This document shows, one piece after another, positions 1 to 7,207 of a DNA stretch of 64,000 nucleotides. The stretch comes from Streptomyces bikiniensis (GTDB lineage Bacteria > Actinomycetota > Actinomycetes > Streptomycetales > Streptomycetaceae). Both the position numbers and the translations under genes were made by a program. The stretch's first letter is position 1. Each line of letters begins with the position of its first letter. The notes beneath the pieces are model-generated. The model was not told the origin of the DNA. It worked only from the letters and a program-made list of their open reading frames with translations, and did no database searches. The DNA lies in contig JNWL01000021.1 in the NCBI GenBank assembly GCA_000716465.1, positions 41,408 through 105,407 of the forward strand, given 5' to 3'.

Positions 1-230
1 TCGCGGAAGGCGGCGAGGGCGGCGGCCTCCCCCGGCAGTTCGCCGGCTCCGGCCGATCCGGCACTTCCAGTCGGCCTGGCGCCTCCGGCCGACCCGCCGC
101 CTCCGGCCGACCCGGCGCTTCCAGCCGGTCCGGCGCCTCCAGCCAGTCCGGCGCCTCCGGCCGATCCGCCGTCTCCGGTCGGCCCGGTGGCTCCGGTCGA
201 CCCGGTGGCTCCGGCGGTCGGGGTGCGGAG
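1..230. repeat. Imperfect triplet-coded tandem repeats (Gly-X-Y region)
   Basis: Degenerate repeats built from the words GGCTCCGGTCGACCC, GCCTCCGGCCGATCC and close variants run from the window edge to about 230. They stay in frame with the minus-strand gene and encode Gly-X-Y triplets. Confidence 0.7.
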
Positions 231-368
231 TGCGTCGAGGGCGTCCGCGAGACGCGCGGCCCGCCGGCGCGCGAGGTCGTCGGCGGGGCCGACGGGGTCG
301 ACGGGCTCGCCGCGGAGCAGTCGCTCCGCGGTCTCCTCGTCGAGCCACTGGTACCGCTCGTCGGCCAT
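1..368 (-). CDS. Collagen-like repeat protein downstream of sigma factor (partial)
   Basis: The gene runs off the left edge, so the C-terminus is missing. From the ATG at 366-368 the protein opens MADERYQWLDEETAERLLRG, a short acidic, Arg-rich head of about 45 residues. It then enters a Gly-X-Y stretch (GATGSTGATGPTGDGG, then GGAGLAGGAGPAGSAG) over about 50 residues, which looks collagen-like at low complexity. The ATG overlaps the TGA of the upstream sigma factor by one base, so the two are translationally coupled. Small acidic proteins of this kind commonly follow this type of sigma gene in streptomycetes; an anti-sigma or sigma-associated role is inference from position only. No membrane segment is visible in the part present. 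Confidence 0.75.
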   Translation of the reverse strand, partial: MADERYQWLDEETAERLLRGEPVDPVGPADDLARRRAARLADALDALRTPTAGATGSTGATGPTGDGGSAGGAGLAGGAGPAGSAGSAGGGGSAGGARPTGSAGSAGAGELPGEAAALAAFR

Positions 369-1114
369 CACATGTCCTTCTGCGTACGCGGACGCCATTG
401 CGTCACACTGCCGGGCGCCACCGCTCCCGGTGTCCGGCCGCGCTGCGGGGGCACGCCGTCCAGGGGGATGACGGTCCCGCCGGGGCCGTCCGGGGCGCCG
501 TCGACCCCGAGGAGTTCGGCGAGCCGCTTGAGGCCCCGGTGCGCGGCGGTGCGCACCGCGCCGGGGCGCTTGCCCAGGGTGTCGGCGGCGCTCTTGGCGT
601 CCAGGCCGACGACGACGCGCAGCACGACGGCCTCGGCCTGGTCCTGCGGGAGCTGGGCGATCAGGTCCATGGTGTGGCCGGTGGCCAGGGCCTCCAGGGC
701 CTCGCTCGCGGTGTCGGACTCGGCGGGCTTCTCGGTGAGTTCGGTCTCGTCGGCGCCGACGACGGGGCGCCGGCCGCGCATCCGTATGTGGTCGAGGGCG
801 CGGTTGCGGGCGATCCGGGCGGCCCAGCCGCGGAAGCGGTCCGCGTCGCCGCCGAAGCGGTCGAGGTCGCGCGCGATCTGGAGCCAGGCCTCGGAGGCCA
901 CGTCCTCCGCGTCGGTGTCGCCGACCAGTGTGCGTATGTAGCCGAGCAGCCGGGGGTGCACGGCGCGATACACAGCACGGAAGGCGTCCTCGTCCCCCTG
1001 CTGTGCGGCGAGCACCGCGGCCGTCAGCTCCGCGTCGTCCCCCAGCACTCCCCAAACCCTGTTCGTCGGTCGCGTCGTCCCGTCGCGGCTGGTCACCGCC
1101 GCGGCCCCGGCCAT
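368..1114 (-). CDS. RNA polymerase sigma factor, sigma-70 family (ECF-like)
   Basis: A 248-aa sigma factor. Region 2 is clear: DEDAFRAVYRAVHPRLLGYI, then VGDTDAEDVASEAWLQIARD and WAARIARNRALDHIRMRGRR. Region 4 follows after an acidic linker: LIAQLPQDQAEAVVLRVVVG and KRPGAVRTAAHRGLKRLAEL. No anti-sigma membrane protein follows; the next gene is the coupled collagen-like protein. ATG at 1112-1114 is taken as the start; GTG at 1094-1096, giving VTSRDGTTRP, is an equally reasonable alternative. The C-terminal 50 residues after region 4 are Gly/Pro-rich with no recognised domain. The target promoter cannot be told from this window. Confidence 0.88.
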   Translation of the reverse strand: MAGAAAVTSRDGTTRPTNRVWGVLGDDAELTAAVLAAQQGDEDAFRAVYRAVHPRLLGYIRTLVGDTDAEDVASEAWLQIARDLDRFGGDADRFRGWAARIARNRALDHIRMRGRRPVVGADETELTEKPAESDTASEALEALATGHTMDLIAQLPQDQAEAVVLRVVVGLDAKSAADTLGKRPGAVRTAAHRGLKRLAELLGVDGAPDGPGGTVIPLDGVPPQRGRTPGAVAPGSVTQWRPRTQKDM

Positions 1115-1399
1115 GGTCCGCCGGACGGGCCCTGACGCACCAGCACGGTACGTGGTGCTCCGGCGCCGCGTCCACGCGGTGTCCGCCCTTTGTACAACTT
1201 GCAACCTTCCAGTGCCCGGACGCGGTGTGACAGAAAGCGCACCCCCGGCGCTGATAGGAGTACGGAGCCGTGCTGCGGCTCCGTGGAGGACGACCGGGGC
1301 CTCTCCTGTGGGGGGTGGCGGCCCCGGTCGTCTCTCCTTCTCCTCTCTCCTTCCCTTTTTCACGGCCTCCGGACCGTCGGCTCGCCATGCCCTCGCGCA

Positions 1400-1445
1400 T
1401 GTCAACCGACGGTTGACACTCCAGGGGTGTCAACCTAGGGTTGCC
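1400..1445 (+). promoter_or_regulatory. Leaderless promoter embedded in paired palindromic operators
   Basis: A -35 TTGACA (1413-1418), 17-bp spacer and -10 TAGGGT (1436-1441) place transcription start near the ATG at 1448, so the mRNA is probably leaderless; no Shine-Dalgarno precedes the start. The promoter lies inside repeated half-sites. TGTCAACCGACGGTTGACA (1400-1418) is a perfect palindrome. TGTCAACCTAGGGTTGCC (1428-1445) is a second, imperfect copy 28 bp further on. GGTTGACAC (1411-1419) and GTGTCAACC (1427-1435) also pair. A repressor bound here would cover -35, -10 and start codon. The adjacent HTH/Clp-N protein is the natural candidate. Confidence 0.75.
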
Positions 1446-1447
1446 TC

Positions 1448-2197
1448 ATGACGAATCCAGTCGTTCCGACCGTCCCCGTCCGCCTCGACGAACTCATCGA
1501 AGCCATCAAGAAGGTCCACCCGAACGCGCTGGAGCAGCTCTCCGGTGCGGTCATGGCGGCGGACCACCTCGGTGACGTCGCCGACCACCTCATCGGGCAC
1601 TTCGTGGACCAGGCCCGGCGCTCCGGCGCCTCCTGGACCGACATCGGCCGCAGCATGGGCGTCACCCGCCAGGCGGCCCAGAAGCGGTTCGTGCCCAAGG
1701 ACCCCGACGCCGAGAAGACGGACCCGAACGCCGGGTTCAGCCGCTTCACGCCCCGCGCGCGGAACGTGGTCATGGCCTCCCAGAACGAGGCCACGGCCGT
1801 CGGCAACGCCGAGATCACCCCCTCCCACCTGGTCCTGGGGCTGCTCGCCGAGCCCGAGGGGCTCGCGGCGCACTGGATCGCCTCGCGGGGCGTGCCCCTG
1901 GAGCGGGTGCGCGAGGCGGCGGCCGCGACCCTGCCGCCGGGCGTCGAGGAGCCGCCCGCGCTCGTGCCGTACGACGCGGCGGCGAAGAAGGTCCTGGAGC
2001 TGACGTTCCGCGAGGCCCTGCGCCTCGGACACCCCTACGTGGGCACCGAGCACGTCCTGCTCGCGCTCCTGGAGCACGAGGACGGGGAAGGCGTCCTGAG
2101 CGGGCTCGGCCTCGACAAGGCGACGGCGGAGCGGGAGATCGCCGAGGCGGTCGCCTCGCTCACGATCGAGGCCCCGGAGCAGAAGCCGGAAGCCTGA
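1448..2197 (+). CDS. HTH and Clp N-terminal repeat domain regulator
   Basis: A 249-aa protein with two parts. Residues about 60-81 (GASWTDIGRSMGVTRQAAQK) form a helix-turn-helix with a recognition helix. Residues about 95-235 carry two Clp N-terminal repeats: the first around EITPSHLVLGLLAEPEGLAA, the second around HPYVGTEHVLLALLEHEDGE. These are the substrate-docking modules of ClpA/ClpC, but the AAA+ ATPase is absent. It is therefore a DNA-binding protein with a Clp-N ligand-binding head, not a chaperone. The operator cluster touching its start codon suggests autoregulation (inference). Upstream gap 1115-1447 holds only this control region and a TTGTACAACTTGCAACC stretch near 1191. Confidence 0.88.
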   Translation: MTNPVVPTVPVRLDELIEAIKKVHPNALEQLSGAVMAADHLGDVADHLIGHFVDQARRSGASWTDIGRSMGVTRQAAQKRFVPKDPDAEKTDPNAGFSRFTPRARNVVMASQNEATAVGNAEITPSHLVLGLLAEPEGLAAHWIASRGVPLERVREAAAATLPPGVEEPPALVPYDAAAKKVLELTFREALRLGHPYVGTEHVLLALLEHEDGEGVLSGLGLDKATAEREIAEAVASLTIEAPEQKPEA

Positions 2198-2205
2198 CCG
2201 TCCCC

Positions 2206-2781
2206 TCAGGCCGTGGTGCGGGCCCGGCGGGAGACGACCGCGCGGAGCACCCGGCCGCCCTCGACGGAGAGCTCGCGGGCCCGGCGCAGACCGGTCGGGC
2301 CGTGGGCGGCCGATTCGAGGACGGCCCGCTGGCGGCGGAGCTCCCCGGCGAGCAGCGGGCCCGCGCCGTCCGCGTCCCCGGCGCGGCAGCGCTCGACGAG
2401 GTCCGCGTCGGCGCCTGCCGCGTCGTACCGCCCGTGCAGCGCGAGGGCGGTGCCGGAGCAGGTGCCGACCCAGGCGCGCAGGGCCTCCGGCGACCACTCC
2501 CCGGGGGCGGACGCCAGCATGCCGCGCACGGCCTCCGCCGCGTCCCCGCCGCCCTCGGCGTCCAACTCCACGCGGGCCTTGGCGACGGCCTCGCCCCACG
2601 CGCCGCCGTCGGCGCGCGCGACGGCCGCCCAGACGGGCCGCAGGACCTCGCCCCGGTCGGCGGCGAGCAGCGGGAGGCAGCGGTCGAGGCAGGCGAGGCC
2701 GGCCGCGGCCAGGCCCCGCTCGTCGGCCCCGTCGATCAGCTCCCGCAGGCTCCGGTCGTTCTCCGGCTTCCCCGACGTCAT
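2206..2781 (-). CDS. Hypothetical alpha-helical protein
   Basis: A 191-aa acidic, Ala-rich, probably all-helical cytosolic protein starting MTSGKPENDRSLRELIDGAD. I see no signal peptide, membrane segment, or motif that assigns a family. Two Cys occur near residue 30 (LACLDRCLPLLAADRGEV). It is convergent with the Clp-N regulator, with 8 bp between stops. Coding bias is normal for the host. Confidence 0.7.
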   Translation of the reverse strand: MTSGKPENDRSLRELIDGADERGLAAAGLACLDRCLPLLAADRGEVLRPVWAAVARADGGAWGEAVAKARVELDAEGGGDAAEAVRGMLASAPGEWSPEALRAWVGTCSGTALALHGRYDAAGADADLVERCRAGDADGAGPLLAGELRRQRAVLESAAHGPTGLRRARELSVEGGRVLRAVVSRRARTTA

Positions 2782-2848
2782 GGACGCCTCCTCGCCACCC
2801 GATACGGACGCGGCGCTTCCCCTTACGTCGCGGGGGGTCGCCTCTTCG

Positions 2849-3487
2849 TCACTGTGTGGCCGGAATCATGCCAGTGGCTTTCGTGTGCTGCATAGAGGTG
2901 AGGCGCCGGACGAAGAGGATCGCGAGGACGGCGGCGATGATGTCGAGCAGACAGCCCGCGAGGGACCAGGAGGCCGCGGTGATGTGGGCGTCGGCGGTCT
3001 CGGCCCGCTTGTAGAGCTGCGAGGCGATCCCGCCCACGACCATGCTGGAGACCCAGAACGTCCACCAGGCGTTGAGGAGCGTCAGCTCCCGGGCCTCGTC
3101 GGCGGCGTACGGCTGCCACCTGCTGGCCCGCCAGATGTCGGCGGCGATCCCCCTCGGCATCCACAGGTTGACGAAGGGAACGAGCCAGCCGGCGATGGCC
3201 CAGCCGGGCTTCCGGCCCTGTAGGTCACCGGCCCAGACCTCGGCGTTCTTCCGCAGCCGGTAGAACCAGACGAGGAAGACGATCCCGGTCGCCACGTACA
3301 CCATGTACGCGAAGCTGTAGGCCACGTTCAGGTCGAAGGCGCCGAACACGGCCGGGTCGAAGAAGTCGGTGGCGGCGTCGGCCAGCAGGAAGCGGATCTC
3401 GAACGTGGCGAGCAGGACGTCGAAGACGGCGTTGCCCGCCAGCAGGGCCACGACGGCGTACGAAAGTCCGTTCGGATTACGGAGCAT
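2849..3487 (-). CDS. DUF4328 domain membrane protein
   Basis: About 212 aa with four or five membrane helices; the core PGWAIAGWLVPFVNLWMPRG and RASRWQPY are typical of DUF4328 proteins, whose function is unknown. The ATG at 3485-3487 (MLRNPNGLSYAVVALL) is preferred because codon usage upstream is atypical; a start at 3595 (MDVPTSHRV) would add 36 residues. It lies just downstream of the GH20 lipoprotein gene on the same strand. Confidence 0.8.
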   Translation of the reverse strand: MLRNPNGLSYAVVALLAGNAVFDVLLATFEIRFLLADAATDFFDPAVFGAFDLNVAYSFAYMVYVATGIVFLVWFYRLRKNAEVWAGDLQGRKPGWAIAGWLVPFVNLWMPRGIAADIWRASRWQPYAADEARELTLLNAWWTFWVSSMVVGGIASQLYKRAETADAHITAASWSLAGCLLDIIAAVLAILFVRRLTSMQHTKATGMIPATQ

Positions 3488-3609
3488 CAAGACAGGGGTC
3501 CCCCAGGGAAGGTCGGCGCCCCTCCCCGAGGCGCCGGCGGCGGCCGTGCGACCGCCGCCGGGGGAACGTACGCGATGCGAAGTCGGTACGTCCATGCCAA
3601 AAGCCCTGC

Positions 3610-5220
3610 TCAGCCGCGCACCCGCTCCGCCAGCGCCCGGAACCGGTCCCAGCTCTCCGTCGGCTTCGCCGGGTTCCAGACCTTCTGGGAGAGGGCCGCC
3701 AGGGGGAGCCGGATGCCGGCCGCGACCTGGGCCGGGGTCTGGGAGTTCGCCAGGTCGCACCAGACGGCGAAGCGGGCGCCGAGGATCTGGGGGTCGTACT
3801 TCGCCGGGACGGGGCCGGTGCCGCGCACGACGAGCGGGGTCCACTGCTCGTAGATGCGGCGGCCGGTGGGGTACGCGAAGTCGTTGGGCTCGCCGAGGAC
3901 GTAGTAGAGGTACTCGTCGTTGAGGTTGACCATCCTCCGGCCCTGGCTCAGGTACGAGACGGGCGACCGGGCGCCGATCTCCTTGCCCGTCCAGTACTCG
4001 ACCTCCAGGTCCTTCGCCGCGTTCACGACCCCGCCCGTGAAGAAGCCGTCGTTCCAGGCCTTGAGGATCTTGCCGGTGGGACGGACGACGGCGGCGCGGT
4101 CGTTGAGCCAGCCGGTGGCCAGGTCCTGGACGCGGGCCGAGGGCCCGTACTTCGCCTTCGCCGCCCGCGCCAGCTCCGGGTACGTGGCCTCGGGGTCCTT
4201 CGCCATGAGGGCCACGTACTCGTCGGCGCCGAGGTGCCAGTACGCGCCGGGGAAGAGCTGGGCGTACTCGCGCAGCAGGTCGTCGACGATCCTCGCGGAC
4301 TCCGGGTTCGCGATGTCGACGGCGCCGCGCGGGGCCCGGCCGGTCGCGCTGCGGAGCTGGAGGTCCGGGTGGGCGGCGATGACCGCGCCGAGGTGCCCCG
4401 GGGAGTCGATCTCGGGGACGACGGTCACGTGCCGCTCGGCGGCGAGCGCGAGGATCCGCCGCACCTCCGCCTTGGTGAGGTGCTGGGCGGAGACCACCTC
4501 GGGGTGGCTGTCGGACGCGATCCGGAAGCCCTGGTCGTCGGAGAAGTGCAGTCCGAGCTGGTTGAGCTTGAGGTCGCCCATCTCCCGGATGCGGTCCTCG
4601 ATCCAGGCGGCCGTGAAGTGCTTGCGGGCGGTGTCCACGTTCAGCCCGCGCTGCGGCTTGGCCGGCCGGTCGTTCACCGTCCCCTCGGGCATCGCGCCGG
4701 TCGCCTTCACCGACTGCTTGAGGGTCCGGGTGCCGTAGAAGACCCCGGCCTCGTCGGGCCCGCTGATCCGCACCCGCCCGTCGCGGACGGCGAGGGTGTA
4801 CGACTCCGGGGCGCCCGTCCCGCCCAGGGCCAGCTCGACGTCCCCGGGTCCGGCGGCGACGGCGCCCCGGTACGGGATGCCCAGCTCGCCCGCGATCAGC
4901 TTCCCCTCGTCGGCGAGGCCGCCGCTGTTCGCGGCTATGACCACCCCGCCGGCGGGCGCCGGCTTCCAGCCGGGGCCGCGGGCGGGCTCGTGGGAGCGGA
5001 CGGCCGGAACCGTGCGGGGCGCGCTGGAGAGCGGGTACGTACGGGTCGGTGTCGGCGTCGGCGAGGGCTGCGCGCTCGTGGCCGGGCCGGGGGACGGGGC
5101 GGAGGGCGAGCCGGCCGGCCCCGCCGCGGAGCCGCCGGAGCAGGCCGCCACGGTGGCCAGCGCCACCGCGGTCGCCAGGAGCGCGGGGCCCCGCCGGGGC
5201 CCTCGTATGGAGTACCGCAT
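3610..5220 (-). CDS. GH20 beta-N-acetylhexosaminidase, lipoprotein
   Basis: A 536-aa secreted lipoprotein. The N-terminus has a signal peptide ending in the lipobox LATVAAC, followed by a Ser/Pro/Thr linker. A GH20b-like beta domain (to about residue 170) leads to the GH20 barrel with LNQLGLHFSDDQGFRI and the catalytic Asp-Glu pair in WHLGADEY (about 332-333); later WNDGFF and QKVWNP line the pocket. The family uses substrate-assisted catalysis to remove terminal GlcNAc/GalNAc from chitin oligomers or peptidoglycan-derived sugars. ATG at 5218-5220 has AGGAGAGG ten bases upstream; a TTG directly before it is also possible. Single gene, same direction as the DUF4328 gene. Confidence 0.93.
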   Translation of the reverse strand: MRYSIRGPRRGPALLATAVALATVAACSGGSAAGPAGSPSAPSPGPATSAQPSPTPTPTRTYPLSSAPRTVPAVRSHEPARGPGWKPAPAGGVVIAANSGGLADEGKLIAGELGIPYRGAVAAGPGDVELALGGTGAPESYTLAVRDGRVRISGPDEAGVFYGTRTLKQSVKATGAMPEGTVNDRPAKPQRGLNVDTARKHFTAAWIEDRIREMGDLKLNQLGLHFSDDQGFRIASDSHPEVVSAQHLTKAEVRRILALAAERHVTVVPEIDSPGHLGAVIAAHPDLQLRSATGRAPRGAVDIANPESARIVDDLLREYAQLFPGAYWHLGADEYVALMAKDPEATYPELARAAKAKYGPSARVQDLATGWLNDRAAVVRPTGKILKAWNDGFFTGGVVNAAKDLEVEYWTGKEIGARSPVSYLSQGRRMVNLNDEYLYYVLGEPNDFAYPTGRRIYEQWTPLVVRGTGPVPAKYDPQILGARFAVWCDLANSQTPAQVAAGIRLPLAALSQKVWNPAKPTESWDRFRALAERVRG

Positions 5221-5552
5221 CAATCGGAATCCTCTCCTACGGATCCGGGTCCGGCCAATCGGGCGACGGTCCGGGACGGACCGGACGGCGGGATCGGAAC
5301 CCCCGCATCCGGGACGGAGGGAACGCCGGAACCCCGGATGCCGTCACCCAGTGCGGCGGCAACCGCGTCGGCGGAGCCGATCGACGCCCCGTGTTCACCC
5401 GCGGGCCGGCGACCGGAACCCCAGCGTCCATCAGGTGTTCCGAAACTCTCCCTTCCGGGTGAAAATCGCGCACTCGTCGGACACTTCCCCCGTCCCGTCG
5501 ATAACGTTCCGTCACGCCCACCCCATCCGTCCCGGAGTAACCGGAGCCCACG

Positions 5553-6128
5553 CTGACCAGCGACACGCACGCCCCCTGCCGGAAACCGGGCTCCACGGAC
5601 GCGTCCGCCATACCGGGCCCGCAGCCCCCCGCGCCCCGGCGCGCCGGCGGTCTCGTCGGCTTCAACGCCACGTCCCACGCCGAGGCCGTGACCCTGCTGC
5701 TCTCCTGCTGCCACAGCCTCCGCTGGGCCGAACGGGTGGCGGCGCACCGCCCCTACCCCACGGTGGACGCCCTGCTCGCCGCCGCCGACGAGGCCGGTTA
5801 CGACCTGTCCCGCGCCGACCTCGACGGCGCCCTGGCCGCCGAGTCCTCCCTGCCGCCGCACCCCGGCGCCCCGCCGGCCGCCCGGACCGCGCTGCGGGCC
5901 GCGCACGCCGCGTACGAAAGCAGCTTCGGGCACGCGTTCGTGATCAGCCTCGACGGGGTGCGGCCCGAGGAGCGACTCGACCAGGTTCTGGCCGGAATCC
6001 GGTCACGTCTCGGCAACGAACCGGAGGAGGAGCGGGTGATCGCGGCCGAGGAGCTGCGCCGGCTCGCCCGCGCCCGGCTGGCCCTCCGGCTGACCGAAGG
6101 GCTCACCGCCCGACACTCCGAGCTGTGA
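5553..6128 (+). CDS. OHCU decarboxylase (ureide pathway)
   Basis: About 191 aa. It matches 2-oxo-4-hydroxy-4-carboxy-5-ureidoimidazoline decarboxylase, which makes S-allantoin in urate breakdown. Diagnostic pieces are the opening GGLVGFNATSHAEAVTLL, the SCCHSLRWAERVAAHRPYPT block with the conserved RPY, and ESSFGHAFVISLDG with C-terminal RLGNEPEEER. The frame is open upstream of the GTG at 5688 and holds the conserved FN motif, so that GTG is too late. CTG at 5553 has GGAG six bases upstream and is chosen. The usual partners (HIU hydrolase, uricase) are not next to it. Confidence 0.8.
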   Translation: MTSDTHAPCRKPGSTDASAIPGPQPPAPRRAGGLVGFNATSHAEAVTLLLSCCHSLRWAERVAAHRPYPTVDALLAAADEAGYDLSRADLDGALAAESSLPPHPGAPPAARTALRAAHAAYESSFGHAFVISLDGVRPEERLDQVLAGIRSRLGNEPEEERVIAAEELRRLARARLALRLTEGLTARHSEL

Positions 6129-6320
6129 TTTCGTCCGGAACGCGGTGTTTCCGGCTCGTACGATAGCCCGTCCGTGCCTGTTTGATCACACCTATGGACC
6201 CCGCGCGAGCGAACCGACGACTCGTCGCTACGATGACCGGGGCCGGTGGACCGTACCCGGCCGGGCCAGACCGACAGAGAAGCCGGCCGGCCCCGATCCC
6301 CGCTCCCGGAGGGTTTTTCC

Positions 6321-6701
6321 GTGCCGGCTGGAACGCTGTACCGCGGCCGGGAAGGAATGTGGTCCTGGGTGGCTCACCGAGTCACCGGCGTCCTCATCTT
6401 CTTCTTCCTGTTCGTACACGTCCTTGACACCGCTCTCGTCCGCGTCTCCCCCGAGGCCTACGACGAGGTCGTCGCGACCTACAAGACGCCGATCGTCGCT
6501 CTCCTCGAGTACGGCCTGGTCGCCGCCATCCTCTTCCACGCGCTGAACGGCCTCCGCGTCATCGCCGTGGACTTCTGGTCGAAGGGCCCGCGCTACCAGA
6601 AGCAGATGCTCTGGACCGTCGTGGGCATCTGGGTCGTCCTGATGGCGGGCTCGCTGTACCCCGTCCTCGGGCACGCCGCACGCGAACTGTTCGGGAGCTG
6701 A
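6321..6701 (+). CDS. sdhC: Succinate dehydrogenase cytochrome b556 subunit
   Basis: A 126-aa membrane anchor with three transmembrane helices. The core GMWSWVAHRVTGVLIFFFLF has the conserved Ser/Arg region near the quinone pocket and a helix-I HRVTG signature; LLEYGLVAAILFHALNGLRV supplies the haem-ligand His. GTG at 6321 has GGAGGG (6308-6313) in front. First gene of sdhCDAB; the 6129-6320 gap presumably holds the operon promoter, with TACGAT-like -10 candidates near 6158 and 6229 but no confident -35. Confidence 0.95.
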   Translation: MPAGTLYRGREGMWSWVAHRVTGVLIFFFLFVHVLDTALVRVSPEAYDEVVATYKTPIVALLEYGLVAAILFHALNGLRVIAVDFWSKGPRYQKQMLWTVVGIWVVLMAGSLYPVLGHAARELFGS

Positions 6702-6709
6702 CGCCAGAC

Positions 6710-7183
6710 ATGTCGACTGACACCACCTCCGCGATCGGCCCCGTCGAGGGCGGCGGCTACGACGTGGACAACCCCGCGCCGTACATCGAGGCCCCCCGCA
6801 AGCGCACCGGCAGGACCCCGCGCGCGACCCGCGGCAACTTCGAGATGGCCGCGTGGCTCTTCATGCGCCTCTCCGGCGTGGTCCTCGTCGTGCTGGTCCT
6901 CGGCCACCTGCTGATCCAGCTCTTCCTGGACGGCGGCGTCTCCAAGATCGGCTTCGCCTTCGTGGCCGGCCGCTGGGCGTCCCCGTTCTGGCAGGTCTGG
7001 GACCTGCTGATGCTCTGGCTCGCCATGCTGCACGGCGCCAACGGCCTCCGCACGGTCATCAACGACTACGCGGAGCGGGCCAACACGCGCCTGTGGCTCA
7101 AGGGCCTGCTGTACACCGCCACGGTGTTCACCATCCTTCTGGGCACGCTGGTGATCTTCACCTTCGACCCGAACATCCGCTAG
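6710..7183 (+). CDS. sdhD: Succinate dehydrogenase hydrophobic membrane anchor
   Basis: A 157-aa protein with a 45-residue cytosolic head and three membrane helices. FEMAAWLFMRLSGVVLVVLV and MLWLAMLHGANGLRTVINDY are the SdhD signatures, with His in the HGANGLR helix a likely haem ligand. It follows sdhC by 8 bp. With SdhC it anchors the SdhAB head and passes electrons to menaquinone. Confidence 0.95.
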   Translation: MSTDTTSAIGPVEGGGYDVDNPAPYIEAPRKRTGRTPRATRGNFEMAAWLFMRLSGVVLVVLVLGHLLIQLFLDGGVSKIGFAFVAGRWASPFWQVWDLLMLWLAMLHGANGLRTVINDYAERANTRLWLKGLLYTATVFTILLGTLVIFTFDPNIR

Positions 7184-7207
7184 GCACGGGGCTGAGGTAA
7201 TCCACCC

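Noticed and set aside
5220..5671. Long minus-strand frames opposite the GH20 upstream region and the OHCU gene
   Set aside because: They are antisense to a recognisable decarboxylase and have no domain or RBS.
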